Source: Branchinecta lynchi (lineage: Eukaryota > Arthropoda > Branchiopoda > Anostraca > Branchinectidae). From it: a DNA stretch of 64,000 bases. Positions 24,451 through 35,432 of this stretch are shown here, in pieces. A program made the translations under genes and the position numbers. Location: contig JAKZAP010000004.1 in assembly GCA_023053575.1 (NCBI GenBank), positions 1,032,861 through 1,096,860 on the forward strand, written 5' to 3'. How positions within the stretch are numbered: the stretch's first letter is position 1; every line of letters starts with the position of its first letter. A model generated the notes under the pieces. The model saw only the letters and a list, made by a program, of their open reading frames with translations. It did no database searches and was not told where the DNA came from.

Positions 24451-26722
24451 CAAGAGCTGAAAGCTCATATGGCACTTGTAAAAACAGTTAGTATGTTTGT
24501 CTGATACGGTTTGCAGTTTTCGAGGCTGGATCTCTCTCCTGATATTCATTTCATCAGAAAATGGGCTTGATCTAGTAAATCTGAAATGGTTTTATTACTC
24601 ATTGACAACTGTTTCTTCCTTCAACGATGACCGGATCGGGGGAGGGACTAGTTTTAAGCCAATCTGATAGAATGCCTGACATGCCTGCAAAGTTTCACGG
24701 TCATAGCACATCTAGAAGCACCCTAACTCGTCATCATCGGAATTGTGGAAAACCCCCTCCAACTGTGACACAGTCCGGTCCTGTTTTGTCAATAATGTAT
24801 CTACGGCTTATGCTTCTTCTTCTCTCCAAGTCGCATCCCGATCTCTCAACTCTAAGCGTTTCACGAGATTTCCGGCACCCCCCCCCCCCTCCAGCTCCCC
24901 CCCCCGAAGTTATCGGATCCGTTCCAGAGTTGAAATTGATCATCTGAGACCGTTGTTCTTGACACTTGACAAGTTTCAGGCACGTCTCGTCGCCCGTTCC
25001 AGAGTTATGCATGTCACTAGAATCCGGATTCCTCATCCTTCCACTATCCCCATGATCATCGGATCGGGAAAGGAATTATTTTCAAGTCGACCTGGGAGAG
25101 TACCTAATATGTCTGCCGAGTTTCATGGTCCTAGTACATGAACTCGTGATCACCGGAAATCCGGGAAAACACCCTCCAACCCCCTATACTGTAACACGAT
25201 CCGGTCTTGTTTTGTCAACAAAGTATCTAGGGTTAATGCTTGTTCTTCCCTTCAAGTTCCATCCCGATCCCTCGACCCTAAGCATTTCACGAGATTTCCG
25301 CCCCCACCCTCCCCCAGTTTTCGGATTCTGTCCAGATTTGAAATTGAAAATCTGAGACACTTGTTCTTCACAATTGTCAAGTTTCATGCATGTCCGATTA
25401 TCCGTTCCAGAGTTATGCATGTTTCTAGTTTCCGGATTCCCCATCCCTCCACTCCCCCCGCGATGGCTGAATCGGGTAAGTGATTATTTCCAAGTTAATC
25501 TGGTTGGTTCCATCATATGCCTGCCAAGTTTTATTGGGCTAGCGTATGTGGAAGCGTTTTACGAGATTTCCGGTGCCCCGCTCCAGCCCCCCCCCCCAGT
25601 TATCGGATCTGGTTTGGATTTGATATTCAACATACTAAACACTTGTTCTTGACATACGTCAAGTTTCATGCATGTCCGATTACCCGTTCCAAAGTTATGC
25701 ATGTTACTAGCTTCCGGATTTCCCATACCTCCACTCCCCCCACGAATGCCGGATCAGGGAAGTGATTATTTCCAAGTTATTCTGGTCGGTTCCCTGATAT
25801 GCCTGCCATATTTCAGTGTCCTAGCTTATGTGGAAGCGTTTCACGACATTTCCGGTGACCCCTCCAGCCCCCCCCCCCCCCAAGTTATCGGATCTGGACC
25901 GGATTTGAAACTCAGCATCTGAAGCACTTCTTCTTGACATATGTCAAGTTTCATGCATGTCTGATTACCTGTTCCAAAGTTATGCATGTTACTACTTTCC
26001 GAATTTCCCATCCCTCCACTCCCCCACGAAGCCCGGATCGGGGAAGTGATTATTTCCAAGTTAATCTGGTCGGTTTCCTCATATGCTTGCCAAGTTTCAT
26101 CGTCCTAGCTTATTTCCGGTGCCCCCCTTCAGCCCCCTCCCCCCTAGTCATCGGATCTGGTCCGGATTTGAAACTGAGCATCTGAAGCACTTGTTCTTGG
26201 CATATGGAAACTGAATATCCGAAGTTGTCCCTGACACATGTCAAGTTTCACATATGTCCGATTACCCTTTCCAAACTTATGCAGGCCAAACATGCAGATT
26301 TTGACGTGGACTGACCATCTTTAAACAGTTAATATTCCCGCATTCGCTTACAAAGTCGCATGACTCAGTGGTAGAACACTGGACTGGCAACTCCAAGGTC
26401 CTTGTATCGTTCCCGCACTCGGGCAGCGATTTTTTTACTCCCGTTTTACTTTTTGTTCCCGTTTTACTTTATAGTTTCCGGACTCCCGGATCCGGGGAAA
26501 GTTGGATTGGGGAAGTGATTATTTGTAAGTTGATCTGGTCGGGTCCCTGATATGCCTGTGAAGTTTCCTCGTCCTAGCTTGTGTGGAAGTGCCCAAACTA
26601 GCAAAACCTGGACAGACCGACAGAATGACAGAAAGACAGAACGACAGAACGACAGAACGACAGACAGACAGACCGACAGAAATTATGATCGCTATATGGC
26701 ACTTGAGTATGCTCAAGTGCCG
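24451..26722 (+). mobile_element. Family 1 element, plus copy, both ends
   Basis: The 5' end is CAAGAGCTGAAAGCTC then ATATGGCACTTG (24451-24478). The body has ~280-bp monomers with poly-C runs, GTTATCGGATC and AAGTTTCATGCATGTCCGATT. There is a GACAGA/GACAGAAC microsatellite at 26614-26680. The 3' hairpin is CACTTGAG / CTCAAGTG (26699-26720). A SINE is nested at about 26345. No coding capacity is seen. Confidence 0.9.
26345..26500 (+). mobile_element. tRNA-derived SINE, plus strand
   Basis: The tRNA-like head at about 26355-26428 has A-box TGACTCAGTGG and a weaker B-box-like TTGTATCGTTCCC, followed by CGGGCAGCG, a T run, two GTTCCCGTTTTACTTT-like repeats and TTCCGGACTCCCGGATCCGG. It matches the minus-strand SINE at 16265-16425, and both lie at a similar position in a family 1 element. 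Confidence 0.78.
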
Positions 26723-26929
26723 AAACATTTGGCTGATGTATAAATTAAAGTGTCATTTGGCAGAAGGCTATTTATATAACTACACAACATTGAAATGGAT
26801 GATGAAATGGTTGAAACGGAACGCTTCCCGACCCGCTAAATACATCCTGTGCTGGGGTAGTTGATGAGTATAATTTGAAGGAGAATAATTTATTCGTAAT
26901 ATTGAATGTCTGTTTCGCATCGCGCTGAC

Positions 26930-27889
26930 TGGATCTTGGGAAACAAGACCAAAGGTTTCGATGGGATCCCAAAAATCTAATATTTGATCCAGACAATTGC
27001 GAACGAACTACCATACTTGTCCAGAAAAAAAAGTTCAGAAACGAATTCAGCGTTCTCCTTATCCGTATAATGAACATTTAATCAACTTCAAGTAAAACTT
27101 TAACTTATAAAAAAAAACCCGGTTTCAACCGGATTCCAAACGAACTATATGTCCAGGTAAAATAAAAGATTGTCATATATAGATTCAGTGTGCCTTCTTA
27201 CCCTTAAATCTGTCATCTAATCTAAATCTAAACTTCAAATAAAACTTTTGCTTTTAACAAATTTTTGTTTGGCCTGATTCCGGCCGAACAAGTTGTTCCG
27301 GTAGAAAATACTGTTCACATAAGGGTTCAGCATGTCATCTTACCCCTTAATCGAACATCTAATCAACTTCAAATAAAACTTTTACTTTGAACAAACTTTC
27401 CGGTTTTGGCCGAATTCCGGGCGAACTATTTGCCCGGCGAGAAAATGGTTTTCAATACCGTGTTCTGCATGTCTTCTTATCCCTAAATCGAACATCTAAT
27501 CAACTTCAAATAAAACTTTTACTTTAAACAGACTTTCCTGTTTTGCCGGATTCCGGGCTAACTACTTGTCCGATGACAGAATGGTTTTCACCATCGTGTT
27601 CAGCATGTCTTCTTACTCCATAATCTACTATCACATTATATGTTTAAAAATATTTCATTTGCCCCTTAAATTAAACCCCCTCCCACACCCCTAAATGTAG
27701 GGCTACAGAGCCCATCTACGAACTTGACCTTACTCTTGACCCAAAAAATCCTCACACAAAATATCTCCTTCCCTTCGAGAGTTATAGTGCGTACAGACGG
27801 ACAGACGGACGGACGGACGGACAACTTTTGTGATGTCATAGGTATCCCTCCACTTAGGTTTTGGGATCCCAAAAAAAGGTACATTTCAA
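26930..27889 (+). mobile_element. Family 2 element, most complete copy
   Basis: The 5' end is GGGAAACAAGACCAAAGG with GGGATCCC (26937-26975). About five ~125-130-bp units follow (27000-27640), each with ATCGAACATCTAATCAAC and CCGGATTCCGGGCGAACTAC. Then comes a non-repeated segment (27641-27790), a GACGGACG microsatellite (27797-27821) and a terminal palindrome TTTTGGGATCCCAAAA (27860-27875). No open frame is conserved between copies. Confidence 0.87.
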
Positions 27890-27916
27890 TTGCCACCAAT
27901 CATCCCTGTCCACATG

Positions 27917-28378
27917 TACTTTCGATACTCCTTTACGCAAGTGAATGCTGGACAATAAACACCACCTTGAAAAAAGGATCCTCGTATTTGAAAAACATGA
28001 GCCTCAGAAGAATCTTAAATATAAGCTGGCAACAAAAAATCACCAATGCAGAAATACGCAGGAAAACCGGTCAGCCGTCTGTCATCGAGTTGCTGAGTAA
28101 ACGGCTGAGGATATACCTCGGACTCGTCCTTCGTATGGATGGGAGCAGCCTTCCTCGAACAACCTACGAGTGGAAGCCAGACGGGAGAAGAAAGCGATGC
28201 CGTCCCAAAAACCCACTGAGGTGAACATATGACCGAGATCTGAGGACAGCTGGTACCTCTCTAGTACCTGAATGGGAAGACGTCACCTCTGCGGCATCAA
28301 TGCGGGACGAATGGAGAAGCTTTGTCGACGCCTTATGCGCCACCGATGGCTCTGGAGGAACTAAGGTCTAAGGTAAGG
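27917..28378 (+). pseudogene. RT C-terminal fragment, RTE-like non-LTR element
   Basis: This would be the C-terminal region after the RT domain of a non-LTR retrotransposon. The frame reads LLYASECWTI, SLRRILNISW, LRIYLGLVLRMDGSSLPRT and GRRKRCRPKNPL, then a TGA at 28222-28224 where a tryptophan codon is expected (RPKNPLR-stop-TYDRDLRT). It goes on in the same frame to EWRSFVDALCATDGSGG and a final stop near 28370, followed by AAGGTCTAAGGTAAGG. It is strongly 5'-truncated: no catalytic motif remains. The fragment starts inside or just after the family 2 element, so it probably inserted there. The clade is inferred from sequence flavour. Confidence 0.85.
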
Positions 28379-28439
28379 ATTCCGAACATTTTAACAATAT
28401 CTGTAGGTAGAACCAACAAGTAGAAGATACCCCTTTACT

Positions 28440-28710
28440 GTCAGTGCTCTTTTCACTAGTTGGTATGGTATGGTATCTGTTACCACGGTATCTGATTATC
28501 GTGGTATCTGATATACGTTTGCTCTGCAAAAACGACAATTGCAGAAATTGCGCTTGTCGAAGTCGTCCCAAAAGAAAAGTTTATATTCACGCACGTCACT
28601 CAGTGAAAGTTAGATGACTTTTGAGATACCCCGATCAGTTACCACGGTCGGACCGTGGTATCTGAATATCGTGGTATCTGAATATCAGATACCTACTATA
28701 GCAGGACTAT
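28440..28710 (-). repeat. Palindrome-rich GGTATCTGATACC element, copy 1
   Basis: Many copies of CGTGGTATCTG / CAGATACCACG in both orientations, around a central segment GCAAAAACGACAATTGCAGAAA. It is related in inverse orientation to 54990-55410. Confidence 0.8.
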
Positions 28711-28948
28711 GGCAGGAATTACAAACAATGGCCCACTTCCGAGGCTTTTCCACAAAGCTGAAAGTTGGTAAACGCATCCTTCATTACAGAAGGTTCCTAG
28801 GTGGTCATTATTTTTTAACTTGAGTTATTCACATCAAGCCTTCGCTTCTATATCCTTGATCGCTATGAAAACCCCTACATATAATAATTTTGGTCCGCTA
28901 ATCTCTTTACCTTCAAAATCTGGTCCTGGTGATGCAGTCTGTTATTAA

Positions 28949-29534
28949 CAGTGTTTCCACTTCGAGGGATTTATCCCTTTTTGAGGGATTTCCAGGCCTT
29001 CCTCGGGATTTTTTTTCTAAATTGGGATAAGGGATTTTTCAGGGATAACTGAAATATTTTGGGATATTCAGTATCAGAATGGAGATTTTTTGAATTTTTA
29101 GTCTCAAGGAAAAAATCATTCAACTTCAAAATAACTGTAGGAGCACTTATGTAACACGTTTTGTTCGCTTGTCGCCTTTTCAGAATAAAAGCGGATTTGA
29201 AAATTTTCGCCTGCGGCGCTCAGTTTAAAATTTTATTGTGTGCAGTCGTCAAAAGCTACTACTGAAGCTTGGTTTTAACCATCAATGCTGAAATAACTGC
29301 ATGCTTGATTTTGGTGTTTATATTTCTTGAAACCGGTAGAATTCTTGAGCCTTAACGGGCATTATCCGGACACATATTTGTAGGTCGTCAACCCCCCCCC
29401 CCCCCCCTCCACACACACAGGCGGACGTAATTATAGGATATTGCAGACGCCGAAGTGGGGTTTATCCAGGGATTATTGTTAGGGATTTTTCTACCTGAAT
29501 TTGGGATTTTTCAAAAACAGAAGTGGAAACACTG
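28949..29534. mobile_element. Non-autonomous hAT element with perfect 8-bp duplication
   Basis: The terminal inverted repeats are CAGTGTTTCCACTTC (28949-28963) and GAAGTGGAAACACTG (29520-29534). They are flanked by GTTATTAA at 28941-28948 and 29535-29542. GAGGGATTT / AGGGATTTTT words repeat near both ends as subterminal repeats, typical of hAT. No transposase frame is present. A C run (29391-29407) lies inside. Confidence 0.95.
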
Positions 29535-29569
29535 GTTATTAACCTTTGGCTGCTTTGCAACGTTTTGAA

Positions 29570-29760
29570 TAGTTCCGAAATTCATCCGGTTGTAATTAGG
29601 TTCTTGAAGACCAGGATAGGTCTTGACGACCAGACTACTGGTGTTAAGACCAAGACCAAGATTGTCGGCATCGGTCTTGACACTGGTCTTGAGACCAATA
29701 CCAACTTTCCAAGATTACATCTTTGATTTTTTTTTTTTTTTTTTTTTTTTACAAGGAATT
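29570..29760 (+). repeat. Dispersed ACCAAGACCAAG repeat and poly-T tract
   Basis: GACCAGACTACTGG and AAGACCAAGACCAAG words related to 24140-24400, then a 24-base T tract (29727-29750). Confidence 0.6.
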
Positions 29761-29794
29761 AGGATTTTTTACTAGATTTAAATATAACTAGATC

Positions 29795-30975
29795 TGCGTT
29801 GCCTGGGCAACGTGAAGTGCTGCGGCAACCTTTTTCCGGCTTCGCCGACTAAAGTGTTGCAACAGCAACACTTTGGTTTTGTTTCTTGGCTATCGGTTAA
29901 ATCAGTAGCCACATGATCCAAGGCTATATTTCTCAGCCTTGAAAAAACAGCAATTCGGTTACGGACGAGCATGGTGTTAAACCTGAAGTCCATATTTTGC
30001 CGACGAAGTGAATAGGTGTCTGATAATAAATAAAAAAAATAATTTACAGCAGAACTGGATGTAGGTTTGATAGAAATAGAATCAGGTGAAGGTGTAACTG
30101 TGTCTGAGCGAGCTGAATATATAAAAGAAATAGAAAACCGTGATTTTCGAGTTTTTTTCTCTTGATCAGCTAGTTATCCCTCAAAGATGATGTCCGAGAG
30201 ATAAATATAATTTCGGATATTTCGGTTGTCACTAAAACCCAGAAGAACGATGCGGATTGAACGACATACACATGCAGATAAGATAGCGAATATTAAAATG
30301 GGTGTGTTAAGCCCAACATCGCTGAAGATGATTATAGCCTGACAGCCACTTGTGGACAAATCCTCTAGATGTCTTACAATTGGGAAAATTGTGTTTACCA
30401 CTTTATACACCGGAAACAAACTTAGAAACACCGCTTAGAAAGCAGAGGATAAGCTGTAATTTCTATAGCAATGAGAGAATTTTTACAGTTCATCATTTAT
30501 CTACCGGAATACCGAGTGGAAAAAAATGATAAACAGCTGAAATCATGAACAGAAATGGGTAGAATTAGAATAGGTTTCTGTAATTTTTTTCTATTTATCA
30601 CTCAAAATAGATATATTGGCTGTGAGGCCGAGTAACTGCCGCAGATGCATAACACTTTAGATTTTAGTCCATCTTCAATTTGAAACTGGTGCCGGCCTGG
30701 AACGGAGCTTTCCACTCACAAGCACAAAACATGGTTCAGTGAAAAGAAAGCTGGTCTGCGCAACTTCAGATACTTTCTCTGACATAGGCTATACAACTCC
30801 ACTTCCCTTCGCACAACGTAGGCTCTGGCTCGAGGACAAGCGAAGACCATCCTTTTTGGCCCCAGGCAGGAATTCCACGGAGATTTCCAAAATGTAATGT
30901 CATATTCATCAACCCGGCCTGAGGTATACATTTTCCGTATAAACTGCACAGCTTAGACCCTTACAACTTTCCAGG
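29795..30975 (-). mobile_element. Family 3 element, minus copy
   Basis: The 3' end on the minus strand is at 29795-29875: GTTGCCTGGGCAAC palindrome, GGCTTCGCCGACTAAAGTG and a GTTGC..GCAAC hairpin before ACTTTGGTTTTGT. The 5' body (30590-30970) is the reverse complement of the stretch at 46200-46580 and 63400-63770. A foldback-element arm is inserted at 30124-30235. The frame QFIRKMYTSGRVDEYDITFW (30949-30716 on the minus strand) is open here but broken in other copies. Confidence 0.72.
30124..30235 (+). mobile_element. Foldback element, single arm
   Basis: AAAGAAATAGAAAACCGTGA and the following ~100 bases match one arm plus inner segment of the foldback element at 14828-15094, with a few differences. 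No second arm is found nearby. Confidence 0.82.
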
Positions 30976-32829
30976 TATAAGCTGAAATTGGCTTCATAAA
31001 ACAACAAAAAACAGAGCTGGAAGCTCATGTGGCACTTGAAAGGCTAGGTCAGAAGATGAAAGTAGGAATCGTCAGTTCGTGGGTTTTTTGTGATAATTTG
31101 AAAGCAAAACCCTCGAGACAAAAATGAACATGGGTCCTTGGAAATCAAGAGAATGTATCGTTTGGGTAATGCATTTAGCTGTGAGCACTTCCTCTGCCAT
31201 CAAAACTCTTCAAGCAAAAAGGATGATGAGCTCATCGGGAGCATAAAAATGTATATTTTACTCAAAAGTATTGGTTGTACTTTAAGGAATCCAGTTGTAA
31301 ACAAAACCCCTGTGGCAAAAATGATCACGTGGTCATAGAGATCACGAAAGTGTATATTATGCTTAAAAGTATTATTTGTACGTATTATGCTTAAAAGTAT
31401 TGTTTGTACTTTGCGGTTAGTCGGATCTGGGAACTGACAATTTCTAAGCTGGATGTACCTTAAGTCACCGGAAATCCGCCCCCCCCCCTTTAACTCCCCC
31501 CACAGTGCCCGTACGCGGTCCGGTTCTGCCACTGATGGATCTAGGGCTTGTGCTTGTTCTTTCAACCAAGTTTCATCCCAATTGCTAAACTCTAAGCGTG
31601 TCACAAGATTTCCAGTTCTCCCCTCCACCCCCCCCCCCTCCAAAAAAAAAAATTAATCGGATAACATCGGACTTTCAATAGGACATTTGAGATACGAGGT
31701 CTTTCCAAAAGCCAAATCCCATTAAGATCCGATCACCCGTCCAAAAGTTATACATAGCTCAAGATCCATGATTCTCCCTCCCTCCTCAACCCCACGATAG
31801 TCGGATCAGGGAACTGACCATTTATAGGCCAATCATGTCAAGGCTGTAATGTTCAAGCCTAGTTGCACCGTCCTAGCACGTGTGGAAGTACCTTAACTTG
31901 CGATCACCAGAATTCCACCCCTCCCTCCTCTAACCCCCCCCCCCCCCCACAGTGCCCGAATCCGGTCCGGTTCTGTCACTGATGATTACATAGGGCTTGT
32001 GCTTCTTCTTCCCATCAAGTTTCATTCTGATCGCTTCACTTGAAGCGTGTCACAAGGTATCCGGTTCCCCCCTCCGACCCCCCTCCCCCCCACATTCATT
32101 GGATCCGGTCCGAATTTGAAACGGCACATCCCAGACATGTGGTATTTCTAAATACCAAGTTTCATTATGACCCGATCACCCGTTCGGAAGTTCCGGATTC
32201 CCCCTCCCTCCACTCCCCACCACGATGTCCTGATCGAAAAGTTGACTATTTTCAGGTCAATCTGGTCGGGACCCTTATTTGCCTGTCAAGTTTCTTTGAC
32301 CTAGCCCACCTGGAAGTAGCTTAACTACGGATCACTGGAATTCCGGACCCACCCTCCGACTCACCCACCGTGGACGAATCCGGTCTAGTTCTTTCAATGA
32401 TCTACTTAGGACTTGTGCTTGTTATTTGTCATGAGCAGGGGCGTCACGACTAGGCGCCCCCCCGGCCCCCCTATGTTGTCGGCCAGTCGGTAAAGAATAA
32501 CCGAGTAGGCGCGAAGCGCCACGATCTTTCGTCAAAACAGTTGATTTGTTTTCATGGAAACAGTCGGTTTTTCTGAAAATCAGTGGATTTCTTACCAAAA
32601 CAGTCGTTTTTTTCCGAAAATCTGTTGACTTTTTTTTTCAAAACTGTTGTTTTTTTCTTGAAAATAGTCGGTAAAAATTAACAGCCAGTCGGTAAATGCC
32701 TTGCCCCTCCCCCCCAAAAAATATTTTGGCTAGTAACGCCTCTGATCATGAGTATAGTACATTTAGTGGTAGAACAAGAGCTACGAGCTCATATGGCACT
32801 TGTTACGAGTAGGCACGGCTCGGTTATGT

Positions 32830-34510
32830 CAATGATATATCTAGTGTTTGCTAGGTGTCTTCCCACCAAGTTTCATCTCGATCCCTCCACTCATAGCGTT
32901 TTCCAATATTTCCAGTTCTCCCCTCGAGCTCCCCCCAAAAGTCACCGGATCCGGTCCGGATTTTAAGTGGGTCGTCTGAGGCATGAGGTCTTTCCAAATA
33001 TCAAGTTTCATCGAGATCCGGTCCCCCGTTCAAAAGTTATAAATACCTAAAGATTCCGGATTCCCCCTCCCTCCACTCCCCCGACAGTGCCCGAATCGGC
33101 TCGGTCACGTCAATGATGTATCTAGTGTTTGCTAGGTGTCTTCCCACAAATTTCATCTCGACCCCTCCACTCGTAGCGTTTCCCAAGATTTCCGGTTGCC
33201 CCATCCAGCTCCCCCAAAAGTCACCGGATCCGGTCCAGATTTTAAGTGGGTCGTCTGAGGTGTGAGGCCTTTCCAAATATCAAGTTCCATCGAGATCCGA
33301 TCACCCGTTCAAAAGTTATAAATACCTCAAGATTCCGGATTCCCCCTCCCTCCACTCCCCCCACAGTGCCCGAATTGGCTCGGTTATGTCAATGATGTAT
33401 CTAGTGTTTGCTAGGTGTCTTCACACCAAGTTTCATCTCGATCCCTCCACTCATAGCGTTTCCCAAGATTTCCGGTTGCCCCCTCCAGCTCCCCCCAAAA
33501 GTCACCGGATCCGGTCCGTATTTTAAGTGGGTCGTCTGAGGCATGAGGCCGTTCCAAATATCAAGTTTCATCGAGATCCGGTCACCCGTTCAAAAGTTAT
33601 AAATACCTCAAGATTCCGGATTCCCCCTCCCTCCACTCCCCCGACAGTGCCCGAATCGGCTCGGTCATGTCAATGATGTATCTAGTGTTTGCTAGGTGTC
33701 TTCCCACCAAGTTTCATCTCGATCCCTCCACTCATAGCGTTTCCCAAGATTTCCGGTTGCCCCCTCCAGCTCCCCCCAAAAGTCACCGGATCCGGTCTGG
33801 ATTTTAAGTAGGTCGTCTGAGGCATGAGGTCTTTCCAAATATCAAGTTCCATCGAGATCCGATCACCCGTTCAAAAGTTATAAATACCTCAAGATTCCGG
33901 ATTCCCCCTCCCTCCACTCCCCCTACAGTGCCCGAATCGGCTCGGTTATGGCAATGATGTATCTAGTGTTTGCTAGGTGTCTTCCCACCAAGTTTCATCT
34001 CGATCCCTAGACTCATAGCGTTTCCCAAGATTTCCGGTTGCCCCCTCCAGCTCCCCCCAAAAGTCACCGGATCCGGTCCGGATTTTAAGTAGGTCGTCTG
34101 AGGCATGAGGTCTTTCCAAATATCAAGTTCCATCGAGATCCGATCACCCGTTCAAAAGTTATAAATACCTCAAGATTCCGGATTCCCCCTCCCTCCACTC
34201 CCCCCACAGTGCCCGAATCGGATCGGTTATGTCAATGATGTATCTAGTGTTTGCTAGGTGTCTTCCCACCAAGTTTCATCTCGATCCCTCCACTCATAGC
34301 GTTTCCCAAGATTTCCGGTTGCCGCCTCCAGCTCCCCCCAAAAGTCACCGGATCCGGTCCGGATTTTAAGTGGGTCGTCTGAGGCATGAGGTCGTTCCAA
34401 ATACCAAGTTTCATCGAGATCCGATCACCCGTTCAAAAGTTAAAAATACCTCAAGATTCCGGATTCCCCCTCCCTCCACTCCCCCCACGGTGCTCGGATC
34501 GGGGAAGTGA
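32830..34510 (+). repeat. Homogeneous 281-bp tandem array
   Basis: Six units begin with CAATGATGTATCTAGTG at 32830, 33111, 33390, 33671, 33952 and 34233, a period of 279-281 bp. Units are nearly identical, unlike the divergent monomers in other family 1 copies, so the array expanded recently. Each contains TCACCGGATCCGGTCCGG and GAGATCCGATCACCCGTTC. Confidence 0.95.
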
Positions 34511-34598
34511 CTATTTCCAACTTAATCATTTGGGGTCCCTGATATGCCTGCCAAGTTTTATCGTCCTAGCTTATCTGGAAGTGCCCGAACTAGCAAAA

Positions 34599-34665
34599 CC
34601 TGGACAGACCGACAGACCGACAGACCGACAGACCGACAGACCGACAGACCGACGGACGGACAGAA
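34599..34665 (+). repeat. GACAGACC microsatellite near the family 1 3' end
   Basis: Tandem GACAGACC/GACCGACA words with a short GACGGACGG end, immediately before the conserved CAGAAATTGCGATCGCTATA and the terminal hairpin. Equivalent tracts lie at 26614-26680 and, as CCGA, at 39379-39403. Confidence 0.92.
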
Positions 34666-34789
34666 ATTGCGATCGCTATATGGCACTTGGCCGAAGGGCA
34701 AGTGCCATAAAAACAAACTAACGCATTTTCATCGGGTTTTCAAGAGTATTTAAGTAAAATAAGTGAAGGGTAACTAGATTTTTAACCTA

Positions 34790-35146
34790 ATGACGTGTTC
34801 GATTTCGGGGTAAAGAGACATGCTGAATCCACTTCTAAAGCTAGTATTCTCGCCGGTCAAACAGTTTGCCCAAATCCGGCAAAAATGGAAATTTGGTGGG
34901 AGTATTTTTTGTTTGTAAAGCCAACTAAAAATTCGAAACAGGGGTAAGCCGTCATGCGGAATCTATTGTTGAGCTTCTCTTGCCGGACAATAGTCCTCCT
35001 GGAATTCCGGCCGAAACCGGAAGTTTTGAAGTAAGCCTTGTGTCAGGCTTAAACCGGAAATTGGCTAGAAGTAAAAACAGAAGTAAAAAGAAATCGAAGT
35101 TGGAGTGCAGAGAAAATTGCCTGTTCAGTCGATATATTTATATACG

Positions 35147-35177
<31 letters not shown>

Positions 35178-35432
35178 CAATGTCGTATCCAGGGGGGAGG
35201 GTTAGGGGGTTACCCCCCCCCCCCCGAAACATAAAAAAATAACGATTTGTATAGGCTTTTCCCTCTGATCTATGTGTTTCTGCGCTTTTTTGTCCGACCA
35301 GCAGGCAAACCCCCCCCCCCTCCAAATAAATTCCTGGAAACGGGCCTGATGAAATATCACCCAATGATGTGTATCAGGACGTCAAACAAATGTTCGTCTT
35401 TGGGATCCCATCAAAACCTTTGGTCTTGTTAG
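34790..35432 (-). mobile_element. Family 2 element, minus fragment
   Basis: Degenerate ~130-bp units (34790-35060) followed by unrelated sequence and a 5'-end match at 35395-35432 (TTTGGGATCCCATCAAAACC). A TA microsatellite (about 35131-35172) and poly-G/poly-C runs lie between. Confidence 0.65.

Larger units (their letters stand above)
31011..34709 (+). mobile_element. Family 1 composite, two 5' ends and one 3' end
   Basis: The first 5' end is ACAGAGCTGGAAGCTCATGTGGCACTTG-like at 31011-31038 (stem GAGCT/AGCTC). A second 5' end at 32774 opens an inner element that reaches the 3' hairpin TATGGCACTTG / CAAGTGCCATA at 34679-34709. The outer body (31420-32430) has divergent monomers. 32440-32720 is a different sequence with an AACAGTCGGTTTTT-type repeat. 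Confidence 0.82.

Noticed and set aside
24734..26185. Proline- and glycine-rich frames of 70-130 codons in family 1
   Set aside because: They span poly-C/poly-G runs, differ between copies by frameshifts, and occur on both strands.
26355..26428. Functional tRNA gene
   Set aside because: The acceptor and anticodon stems do not pair well, the B-box is off consensus, and the sequence continues into a shared SINE body.
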